Shown here piece by piece: positions 1-5,155 of a stretch of DNA of 5,155 nt; the first letter of the stretch is position 1; each line of letters opens with the position of its first letter. This stretch comes from Bacillota bacterium (lineage in GTDB: Bacteria; Bacillota; Clostridia; Oscillospirales; Ruminococcaceae). Made by a program: the position numbers and the translations under genes. The DNA lies in NCBI GenBank assembly GCA_023451415.1, contig JAEXZK010000246.1:1-5155 (forward strand). The letters run 5' to 3'. A model generated the notes under the pieces. That model was not told the origin of the DNA. It did not search any database and saw only the letters and a program-made list of their open reading frames with translations.

Positions 1-38
1 GCCATAGGCCGCCCGCTTCTTTACATTTTACACAGCCC

Positions 39-1328
39 TCACACGCTGATGGTGAGGAGGTACTCCACTGCGGCGATCCTGGTGCACAGGCTCAGCAGCT
101 CCGTGGCCACGGCCAGGTCCTCCATCTTGGGGAAGGTGGGGGCCACGCGGATATTGCTGTCGTGGGGATCGATGCCGTAGGGATAGGTAGCGCCCGCCGG
201 GGTCAGGGTGACGCCGGCCCCCTGGCAGAGCTGCACCGTCCGCTTGGCGCAGTTCTCCATAGTGTTGTAGGAGATAAAGTATCCCCCTTTGGGCATGACC
301 CAGCTGGCTACGCCCAGGCCGTCCAGGTTCTTGGTCAGGATGTCGTTGACCAGATGGAATTTGGGCCGGATGATGGCGGCATGCCCCTTCATGTGGGCTT
401 TCAGGCCCTCAAAGTTTTTGAAGTACCGGGCGTGCATCAGCTGAGTGATCTTGTCGTAGCCGATGGTCTGAACCGCCATCTGCTTCTTGGTCAGCTCCAC
501 ATTGGAGCGGGAACCCGCCACCGCAGCCAGGCCGCCGCCGGCAAAGGAAATCTTGGAGGTTGACCCAAAGATAAAGACCATGTCCGCTTTTCCGTTCTTC
601 TTCAGCAAGGCAAACAGGTTTTCCAGGTGATCCTCCTCTTCCTCAAAGCTGTGGATGGTGTAGGCGTTATCCCAAAAGATGCGGAAATCCCGGGCGGCGG
701 GGCGCAGCCGGGCGAAGCGCTCCACGGTCTCCTTGGAATAGGTGACGCCCTGGGGATTGCTGTATTTGGGCACGCACCAGATCCCCTTTACCGCCGGGTC
801 GTTGCTGACATACTCCTCCACCTGGTCCATATTGGGCCCATCGGGGGTCATGTCTATGTTCACCATCTTGATGCCGAAGTGCTGGCAGATGGCAAAGTGC
901 CTGTCATAACCGGGAACCGGACACAGGAACTTGATTTCCGGCTCTTTGCACCAAGGTTTGTCGGAGCCGTAAACCCCCAGGGTGATGGCACGCGCCACCG
1001 TGTCATACATGATATTGAGGCTGGAACTGCCGCCGACAATGATCTCATCCAAGTCCACGTCCAGCATATCCGCCATCATCTTGCGCACTTCGGGCAGTCC
1101 GTCAGGGGCGCCGTAGTTGCGGCAATCGATGCCGCTGTCAGAGATGGCCCCCGAAGCGCTGCTCACGGTATCCAGCATCCCCATTGTCAGGTCCAGCTGC
1201 TCCGCTTCCGGTTTGCCCCTGGACATATCCAGCTTGAGGCCTTTCTTGACATAGGCATAGTATTGCTTATTCAGTTCCGCCAGCTCCGCCTCCAGCTCGC
1301 GGACACCCAATTCTTTATACGGTACCAT
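39..1328 (-). CDS. PLP-dependent aminotransferase, MocR-like / type Ic aspartate aminotransferase family
   Basis: A complete 429-residue fold-type I, pyridoxal-phosphate enzyme, expected to be cytosolic and to move an amino group between an amino acid (probably aspartate or a relative) and a 2-oxo acid. The classical residues are visible: SNPQG with Asn191 and the FWDNAY segment with Asp220 and Tyr223 (cofactor ring contacts), GSTSK with the Schiff-base Lys259, and IRVAP with Arg394 for the substrate carboxylate. The spacing is close to that of aspartate aminotransferase. The N-terminal SRGKP and the VGGSSSLN phosphate loop are typical of the group annotated Aminotran_MocR, here without any GntR DNA-binding domain, so it is an enzyme and not a regulator. 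I chose the ATG at 1326-1328 because GGAGGT lies four bases before it. The frame stays open to an ATG at 1382, but the extra 18 codons overlap the predicted promoter and lack a ribosome site. The substrate cannot be settled from sequence alone. Confidence 0.93.
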   Translation of the reverse strand: MVPYKELGVRELEAELAELNKQYYAYVKKGLKLDMSRGKPEAEQLDLTMGMLDTVSSASGAISDSGIDCRNYGAPDGLPEVRKMMADMLDVDLDEIIVGGSSSLNIMYDTVARAITLGVYGSDKPWCKEPEIKFLCPVPGYDRHFAICQHFGIKMVNIDMTPDGPNMDQVEEYVSNDPAVKGIWCVPKYSNPQGVTYSKETVERFARLRPAARDFRIFWDNAYTIHSFEEEEDHLENLFALLKKNGKADMVFIFGSTSKISFAGGGLAAVAGSRSNVELTKKQMAVQTIGYDKITQLMHARYFKNFEGLKAHMKGHAAIIRPKFHLVNDILTKNLDGLGVASWVMPKGGYFISYNTMENCAKRTVQLCQGAGVTLTPAGATYPYGIDPHDSNIRVAPTFPKMEDLAVATELLSLCTRIAAVEYLLTISV

Positions 1329-1332
1329 GGCG

Positions 1333-1338
1333 ACCTCC
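1333..1338 (-). promoter_or_regulatory. Ribosome binding site deciding the aminotransferase start
   Basis: On the minus strand GGAGGT sits four bases ahead of the ATG at 1328-1326. An in-frame ATG at 1340-1338 overlaps this site and has no Shine-Dalgarno sequence of its own, nor does the far upstream ATG at 1382. This supports a protein beginning MVPYKELG. Confidence 0.8.
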
Positions 1339-1361
1339 ATTGCAGATGATTTCTGTTCTCT

Positions 1362-1390
1362 ATTGTAGTGTATTTTCAGCAATTATGCAA
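1362..1390 (-). promoter_or_regulatory. Predicted sigma-A-type promoter of the aminotransferase gene
   Basis: Read on the minus strand, TTGCAT (1390-1385) and TACAAT (1367-1362) are separated by exactly 17 bases, a good match to the housekeeping -35/-10 pattern. Transcription would start near 1355, leaving a short leader of roughly 25 bases before the start codon. The -35 element is itself part of a TATGCAA/TTGCATA box that recurs upstream, so a repressor binding there could block polymerase. Prediction from sequence only. Confidence 0.55.
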
Positions 1391-1423
1391 GTTAATTTTT
1401 TCATTCTTGCATATCCTATGCAA
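1384..1423 (-). promoter_or_regulatory. Putative operator: perfect TTGCATA inverted repeat plus a third box at the -35
   Basis: A perfect 7-bp inverted repeat, TTGCATA-TCC-TATGCAA on the plus strand (1407-1423), lies just upstream of the predicted -35. A further TATGCAA (1384-1390) overlaps the -35. The palindrome centre and the third box are about 28 bases apart, close to three helical turns. Similar boxes, AATGCAA and TATGCAC, lie at about 1480-1493 next to the terminator of the upstream gene. Such symmetry is typical of a dimeric regulator site, but I do not recognise the motif. Part of the similarity may be chance in AT-rich DNA. Confidence 0.4.
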
Positions 1424-1493
1424 AATATTGACTTTTGGCTACTGTCATCGGGAATTATTGTTATTTTGCCACAGTCAAAAATGCAATATGCAC

Positions 1494-1532
1494 AAAAAAA
1501 GTCTCCGGTCCGCGGACAGGCGGGCCGGAGAC
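1494..1532 (-). terminator. Strong intrinsic terminator of the BTAD regulator gene
   Basis: On the minus strand a GC-rich stem (GTCTCCGGCCCG pairing with CGGACCGGAGAC, one G-U pair) closes an 8-base loop and is followed directly by seven T residues (1500-1494). It starts 15 bases after the regulator's TAA. It should stop transcription before the aminotransferase promoter, so the two same-strand genes are separate units. Confidence 0.9.
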
Positions 1533-1547
1533 GGCGCATCAGGCGCT

Positions 1548-2762
1548 TTATTGCAGGCAGGGGTCCAGGGGGAGAAGCTTATAATGCAGCTTGACGCCGT
1601 GGCCGGGATAGTCGCGGCGGAAGTTATCGCTGATCCGCTTGCCCACCATGCAGCCGTTCTCATAATTGGTGCCTGGGAGCATCACCACATACTGGGTACA
1701 GCTGTACCGGGCGTACAGGTCTCCCCGGCGCAGGGAACAGCCGATAACCTCTTTCAGCTTCTCCATGGCGGAGTGCTGAAGGCTGACCGGAGGGATGTCA
1801 TCCTCAGAATCGGTAAGGGTGCAGAGCATAATGTACGCCGACTGCCCGGTGCGCTCCAGAGTGCGGGCGATAAAGCGGTAGATATCCTTAAAAATTTCAT
1901 AGTGGCAAAGGTATGCCCCCCGCTTGCCCATGGCCTCCCGGAGGTCCTCCTTGATGATGGCCAGATCGGTCTCCACACTTTTGATGGTCTTCATAATATC
2001 CCGGTAGAGGGCCGAGAGGGAGTCGGAAGGATTGACCCCAAGATCATCGTAGAGCACCTTGCTGATGGTCTCATAGGCCGCCAGGGCGTCCTTGTGGCGG
2101 CCCAGCTGGATCAGGGAACGGATCAGCAGCTCATAGATTCCCTCGTCATATGGGTCAATGGACACGGCACGGTTGCAGATGCTCACCATGGGTTCATAGT
2201 TTTTTTGGGTGGAAAGAATGTCATAAGCGCCGTAAATGCATTCCACATACAGGCGCTGGTAATAGGTGGACAGCGGGACAACCCATTCCTCAAAAGCGGA
2301 ACGGGGCAGGAACCTGCCATGGTACAGCTCGATGGCCTCCAAATAGCACTTCAGCTGCTGGTCCTGGCGGAGGCTTCCCCCAGAAGCCCGCTTCCAAAGC
2401 TCTTCAAACTCCTCCGCGTCCACCGTACAGGGGAGGGCGGGATTCCAGGCATATACCCCCCGGCGGAAGATGATGCATTCCTCGGCGGGAAGACCGTGCT
2501 CGGCCAGCATCGTGCGCAGGCGGTAAGCCAGGTTTTTGAGTACTTTGGCCGGGTCGGCGCTCTCCTCGTTGCCGCAGACCTGGATCAGGTCGTCCTGGGA
2601 GATATCCCGCCCCCGGTTGACCAGAAGATATTCCAGGAGATTCCAGACCTTTCTGCTCCGGCCCGCGTCCTCCAGGCAAAGCTTCCCATCGCGGGAGATC
2701 GTGAATCCGCCCAGCATGGTGACCCGGAATGACTTGGCGGTGTTTTCCTCTTTCTTCTCCAA
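1548..2762 (-). CDS. BTAD/SARP-like transcriptional regulator with C-terminal degenerate GGDEF-like domain
   Basis: A 404-residue regulator with three parts. Residues about 12-106 form an OmpR/PhoB-type winged helix (VTMLGGFTI start, RKVWNLLEYLL helix, final FRRGVYAWN wing). Residues about 113-259 form a bacterial transcriptional activator domain of helical TPR-like repeats (the ALAAYETISKVLYDDLGVNPS segment is characteristic). Residues about 281-398 resemble a GGDEF domain. There RRGDLYARY (345-353) matches the strand before the active site, including an RxxD, but SCTQY (354-358) replaces GGDEF and the metal-binding aspartate strand is also lost, so cyclase activity is not expected. No signal peptide or membrane helix is seen. 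I prefer the TTG at 2762-2760, six bases after AGAGGTG; a GTG at 2771-2769 would add three residues. It is transcribed divergently from the nucleoside kinase gene and ends at its own terminator. Its target genes are unknown; self-control and control of the kinase are the simplest guesses. Confidence 0.88.
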   Translation of the reverse strand: MEKKEENTAKSFRVTMLGGFTISRDGKLCLEDAGRSRKVWNLLEYLLVNRGRDISQDDLIQVCGNEESADPAKVLKNLAYRLRTMLAEHGLPAEECIIFRRGVYAWNPALPCTVDAEEFEELWKRASGGSLRQDQQLKCYLEAIELYHGRFLPRSAFEEWVVPLSTYYQRLYVECIYGAYDILSTQKNYEPMVSICNRAVSIDPYDEGIYELLIRSLIQLGRHKDALAAYETISKVLYDDLGVNPSDSLSALYRDIMKTIKSVETDLAIIKEDLREAMGKRGAYLCHYEIFKDIYRFIARTLERTGQSAYIMLCTLTDSEDDIPPVSLQHSAMEKLKEVIGCSLRRGDLYARYSCTQYVVMLPGTNYENGCMVGKRISDNFRRDYPGHGVKLHYKLLPLDPCLQ

Positions 2763-2768
2763 GCTGCC

Positions 2769-2775
2769 CACCTCT
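2769..2775 (-). promoter_or_regulatory. Ribosome binding site of the BTAD regulator
   Basis: AGAGGTG on the minus strand is well matched to the 16S rRNA tail and lies six bases before TTG (2762-2760). The alternative GTG start lies inside this site and would have only a weak GGGA upstream. This favours the TTG, though not decisively. Confidence 0.5.
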
Positions 2776-2801
2776 TCCCGCTTTTTGCTGTATACACTGT
2801 C

Positions 2802-2830
2802 ATTATGTCATATAATCGCGAATAAGACAA
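2802..2830 (-). promoter_or_regulatory. Predicted promoter of the BTAD regulator gene
   Basis: On the minus strand TTGTCT (2830-2825) and CATAAT (2807-2802) are 17 bases apart. The predicted start, near 2795, gives a leader of about 33 bases. An overlapping alternative, TTGAGT with TTATAT also at 17 bases, lies slightly upstream. The assignment is plausible but not unique. Confidence 0.4.
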
Positions 2831-2896
2831 GCACTCAAAATAAAATTTCAGTATTTTAATATTTTAACGGCTTTGTAACACAAATAAACAATTATA

Positions 2897-2905
2897 TGGT
2901 ACAAT
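2897..2905 (+). promoter_or_regulatory. Predicted extended -10 promoter of the nucleoside kinase gene
   Basis: TGG-TACAAT fits an extended -10 element (TGn followed by a TATAAT-like hexamer). No convincing -35 is found 16-18 bases upstream, which such promoters can tolerate. The surrounding DNA is strongly AT-rich, including a tandem TATTTTAA TATTTTAA at 2852-2867. The leader to the ATG would be about 35 bases. Confidence 0.4.
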
Positions 2906-2931
2906 ACTATTTATCTTCTCTCGATTTTACG

Positions 2932-2945
2932 AAGGGAGCGTGATC
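2932..2945 (+). promoter_or_regulatory. Extended ribosome binding site of the nucleoside kinase
   Basis: AAGGGAGCGTGATC differs from the full complement of the 16S rRNA 3' end (AAGGAGGTGATC) only by small internal changes. It lies directly before the ATG at 2948 and fixes that start. Confidence 0.65.
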
Positions 2946-2947
2946 TT

Positions 2948-3880
2948 ATGAAGATATGCCGTCTGGAGGAGCTGGACCGCCTGCTGGAGATGGACCCCGG
3001 CGACGTTATTGCCAAGGCCGAAACGGAATATGAAAAGAAAATCCTGGACGCCGCCATCAAAATCCGTGATTCTTCGGCGGAGCGCCCCATCATTCTCCTC
3101 TCCGGCCCGTCGGGCTCCGGCAAAACTACCACCGCCCTGCGGATCGAGAAGCTTTTGGACAGCTGGGGGTATGAGACCCACACCCTGTCCATGGACAACT
3201 ATTTCTATGGTCATACGGAAGGCAAAATGCCCCTGGACGACGAGGGTAAGGTGGACCTGGAATCCCCCCTGCGGCTGGATGTCCCTCTGCTGGGGGAGCA
3301 TCTTCGCAAAATCGCACGCTGTATCCCGGTGGAAGTCCCCACCTTCGATTTTGCCGCCCAGCAGCGCAGCCCGGTGACCATCCCCCTGCACCGCCACCCT
3401 GGAGAACTGGTCATCCTGGAGGGCATCCATTCCCTGAACCCGCAGGTCACCGGCCGGGCCGGGGAATATTCCACCGGTATTTACGTCAGTGTCCGCACCC
3501 GGATCCAGGCGCCCGGCGGAGATCTTCTCCACCCCGAAAAAATCCGCCTTTGCCGGCGTCTCCTTCGGGACAGCCTCTACCGGGGGCAAAGCTATGAAAG
3601 CACAATTTCCCGCCTCCACAGCGTCTCCCGGGGCGAGCATCTTTATATCATGCCCCACAAGGACCGCGCCCAAATCTCCATTGACACCTTCCTGCCCTAC
3701 GAGATTGCCGTCTACTGCGGGGAGCTGGCGGCGGGTATGGAGGCGGTGGACGACGCCCTTCTGGAGGCGGAGGGGCTTTCTGACCTCAAGCCCTTCCTCC
3801 GGCAGACCGTTCCCCTTTCCAAAGAAGCTGTCCCCCCCAACTCTCTCATCCGGGAGTTTATCGGCGACCTTAAATTGTAA
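2948..3880 (+). CDS. P-loop nucleoside kinase of the uridine kinase / phosphoribulokinase family
   Basis: A complete 310-residue cytosolic kinase expected to phosphorylate a nucleoside (uridine or cytidine type) with a nucleoside triphosphate, a salvage reaction. The Walker A loop GPSGSGKTT is at residues 53-61. SMDNYF with Asp83 matches the catalytic aspartate strand of uridine kinases. DLESPLRLD (103-111) and PTFDF (131-135) match the nucleoside-binding segments, VILEGIHSL (155-163) is the Walker B-like strand, and RLCRRLLRDSLYRG (200-213) is the arginine-rich lid. About 45 residues precede the P-loop as a charged helical region. The protein is longer than a minimal uridine kinase (about 210-230 residues) but lacks the N-terminal TGS/threonyl-tRNA-synthetase-like region found in the roughly 550-residue clostridial nucleoside kinases, whose kinase part it resembles. 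The substrate is inferred from family only; other small substrates are possible. It is monocistronic, divergent from the regulator, and followed 48 bases later by a hairpin. Confidence 0.9.
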   Translation: MKICRLEELDRLLEMDPGDVIAKAETEYEKKILDAAIKIRDSSAERPIILLSGPSGSGKTTTALRIEKLLDSWGYETHTLSMDNYFYGHTEGKMPLDDEGKVDLESPLRLDVPLLGEHLRKIARCIPVEVPTFDFAAQQRSPVTIPLHRHPGELVILEGIHSLNPQVTGRAGEYSTGIYVSVRTRIQAPGGDLLHPEKIRLCRRLLRDSLYRGQSYESTISRLHSVSRGEHLYIMPHKDRAQISIDTFLPYEIAVYCGELAAGMEAVDDALLEAEGLSDLKPFLRQTVPLSKEAVPPNSLIREFIGDLKL

Positions 3881-3928
3881 TTTTCATCAAACGCTCCGGC
3901 AAAGCGCGGGGCTGCAAAGACATTTTAA

Positions 3929-3963
3929 AAGGAGCCGCGGAACAATTTGTTCCGCGGCTCCTT
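3929..3963. terminator. Probable bidirectional terminator between convergent genes
   Basis: AAGGAGCCGCGGAACA and TGTTCCGCGGCTCCTT form a perfect 16-bp stem around a 3-base loop. It lies between the nucleoside kinase (stop at 3880) and the dihydrolipoyl dehydrogenase (stop at 4059). On the minus strand the stem runs into TTTTAAAA, a fair U-tract. On the plus strand only TTCT follows, so termination of the kinase transcript may be less efficient or may depend on the stem alone. Confidence 0.8.
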
Positions 3964-4026
3964 CTGCGTCGAGTGCGCCTGGCTTTAAAAACGTCAGCGG
4001 CAGACGCCGCCTGCCAAAGCTTTCTT

Positions 4027-4053
4027 AGGCTGTCCCGGTTTTTCCGGGGCGCC
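4027..4053. other. Small imperfect stem-loop downstream of the dihydrolipoyl dehydrogenase gene
   Basis: CCCGG (4034-4038) and CCGGG (4044-4048) pair around a TTTTT loop, and flanking AGGC and GCCT can extend the stem across a small bulge. No T-tract follows on either strand, so it is not a convincing terminator. It lies just past the stop codon of the minus-strand gene and could stabilise the 3' end of its mRNA. Weak evidence. Confidence 0.3.
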
Positions 4054-4058
4054 TTGCC

Positions 4059-5155
4059 TTAAACCCTCCGCCGGGGAGCGGTATGGATGCTCTGGCCGGT
4101 CAGGGCCTCCAGGGCCTCCCCCACCCCTTCGCAGAAGGTGGGGTGCGGATGGATGACCGAGGCCATCTGCTCCCGGGTCAGGCCGTTGGCCACCGCCACT
4201 GCCAGCTCCGCCACCAAATCGGTGGCACGGCCGCACATCAGCTGCGCGCCCAGGATGACCTGGCTGCCGGCATCCATGACCACCTTGATAAAGCCCCGGT
4301 CCTGCCCCTCGATGAGGGACTTGCCGTTGGCCGACATGATAAACTTGCCGGTAACGGTCTGGATGCCCCTGGCCGCCGCCTCGTCAGCAGTGAGGCCCAC
4401 CGAGGCGATCTCCGGGTCGGTGTAGACGCAGGAGGGCACCACATCCAGGTTTACGGTGGGCTCATGGCCCGCCAGCCGCTCCGCCGCGGCGATGCCCTGG
4501 GCGGAAGCGTTGTGGGCCAGCTGGATGCCCCCTGTGACGTCGCCAATGGCCCAGACTCCCTCCATGGAGGTTGCCAGCTTATCGTCCACGACGATCCGGC
4601 CCCGGTCCATGGCCAGCTCCGCACCGGGGGCCAGCAGGCCTTGGGTCTCGGCCCGGCGCCCCGTGGAGATAAGGACATAGTCCCCCTCTGCGGTCTGGAG
4701 GGCCCCCTTTTCTTCATACCGGCAGAGGAGCCCGCCCCCTTCCCGGGGGAGAAGCTCCCGGACCATGGCGGAGACGTGGACCCCCACACCCCGCTTCTTG
4801 AGGATCATGGAAAGGTTCTGGGAGATTTCCCGGTCCATGCCGGGCAGGAGCCGCTCCGCCGCCTCCACAATGGTCACCTGGCAGCCCAGGGACTGGAAAA
4901 CGGTTGCAAACTCCACGCCGATGACCCCGCCGCCGATGATGACCAGCCTCTCCAGCCCTTCCGGCGGGGCCTCCAGCAGGTCGTCGCTGGTGAGGACGCC
5001 GGGCAGGTCCGCCCCGGGAATGGGGGGCACCGCCGGGCGGGAGCCGGTGGCCACAAGGATGTTCTCCCCGGTGATCTCCCGGCTCTCCCCTTCCCCGGCC
5101 ATCAGCACACGGTGTGGGGCCTGGATGGAGCCGGAGCCCTCCAGGAGGGTGATGC
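4059..5155 (-). CDS. lpdA: Dihydrolipoyl dehydrogenase (E3 / L-protein), N-terminus beyond the window
   Basis: This flavoprotein reoxidises dihydrolipoyl groups with NAD+ for 2-oxo acid or acetoin dehydrogenase complexes or the glycine cleavage system. The 364 visible residues run from inside the FAD domain to the stop. ATGSRP (about 35-40) closes the first FAD segment, GGGVIGVEFA (about 74-83) is the NAD-binding GxGxxG, AIGDVTGG followed by QLAHNA is the second FAD contact, and the dimerisation domain ends with HPHPT and a following Glu (His337, Glu342 of the visible part), the catalytic base pair of this family. The HPHPTxxE ending separates it from ferredoxin-type and NADH oxidase relatives. 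The reading frame stays open to the right edge, so the GTG at 5108 is not the start. Roughly 100-110 residues, including the CxxxxC redox disulfide, lie outside, so that motif could not be checked. Its partner E2 or H-protein genes would be expected upstream, to the right. Which complex it serves cannot be told here. Confidence 0.96.
   Translation of the reverse strand, partial: ITLLEGSGSIQAPHRVLMAGEGESREITGENILVATGSRPAVPPIPGADLPGVLTSDDLLEAPPEGLERLVIIGGGVIGVEFATVFQSLGCQVTIVEAAERLLPGMDREISQNLSMILKKRGVGVHVSAMVRELLPREGGGLLCRYEEKGALQTAEGDYVLISTGRRAETQGLLAPGAELAMDRGRIVVDDKLATSMEGVWAIGDVTGGIQLAHNASAQGIAAAERLAGHEPTVNLDVVPSCVYTDPEIASVGLTADEAAARGIQTVTGKFIMSANGKSLIEGQDRGFIKVVMDAGSQVILGAQLMCGRATDLVAELAVAVANGLTREQMASVIHPHPTFCEGVGEALEALTGQSIHTAPRRRV

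Noticed and set aside
627..1349. 240-codon plus-strand open frame within the aminotransferase
   Set aside because: It lies wholly opposite conserved active-site segments of the aminotransferase and has no family signature or ribosome site.
1329..1493. Possible riboswitch or attenuator leader before the aminotransferase
   Set aside because: The predicted leader is only about 25 bases, with no conserved aptamer motif, leader peptide or terminator between promoter and start codon.
1368..2732. 454-codon plus-strand open frame opposite the BTAD regulator
   Set aside because: It mirrors the regulator gene almost end to end and runs through its terminator. The translation has no recognisable domain, while the minus strand encodes clear wHTH and BTAD motifs. 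It is a shadow of GC-biased codon use.
2927..3673. 248-codon minus-strand open frame opposite the nucleoside kinase
   Set aside because: It is antisense to the P-loop, Walker B and lid motifs of a convincing kinase gene, and its translation shows no known domain.
3997..4010. GCGGC-AGAC-GCCGC hairpin as a second terminator
   Set aside because: It is a short 5-bp stem with no adjacent T-tract on either strand, and such stems are expected by chance in GC-rich sequence.
3489..4028. 179-codon plus-strand frame overlapping the kinase 3' half and the downstream hairpin
   Set aside because: The composition is Ser/Pro/Arg-rich as expected from an out-of-frame reading of GC-rich DNA, and it reads through the terminator hairpin.
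3994..4236. 80-codon minus-strand frame overlapping the end of the dihydrolipoyl dehydrogenase
   Set aside because: It is a Gly/Pro/Arg-rich frame-shifted reading of the dehydrogenase C-terminus. The real frame holds the HPHPT catalytic motif and ends cleanly at 4059.

Overview
The window looks like chromosomal DNA of a gut-type anaerobic Firmicute, most likely a GC-rich member of class Clostridia (Oscillospiraceae/Ruminococcaceae-like). This is inferred from GC-rich coding regions separated by AT-rich promoter gaps, strong GGAGG-type ribosome binding sites, and the gene families present. No rRNA, tRNA, CRISPR array, insertion sequence or phage gene is visible, so the stretch reads as ordinary core/accessory metabolism.

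Layout: (1) 39-1328, minus: a PLP-dependent aminotransferase of the MocR-like/type Ic aspartate aminotransferase family, complete, with its own promoter. The promoter carries an unexplained set of TATGCAA boxes. (2) 1329-1547: an intergenic stretch holding that promoter region and a very strong intrinsic terminator for the next gene. (3) 1548-2762, minus: a transcriptional regulator with an OmpR-type winged helix, a BTAD (SARP/AfsR-like) domain and a C-terminal degenerate GGDEF-like domain. That domain has lost the catalytic GGDEF residues but keeps an RxxD at the position of the c-di-GMP inhibitory site. (4) 2763-2947: an AT-rich divergent promoter region. (5) 2948-3880, plus: a P-loop nucleoside (uridine-type) kinase. 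(6) 3881-4058: a convergent gap with a large, almost perfect hairpin that probably terminates transcription from both sides. (7) 4059-5155, minus: dihydrolipoyl dehydrogenase, running off the right edge and lacking about 100-110 N-terminal residues.

The genes do not form one pathway. Terminators and promoters separate them into four transcription units. The only suggestive linkage is the regulator and the nucleoside kinase sharing one divergent control region. The item most worth following up is the regulator architecture, which could couple DNA binding to sensing of c-di-GMP or a related nucleotide. That is a hypothesis from motif reading, not a demonstrated function.
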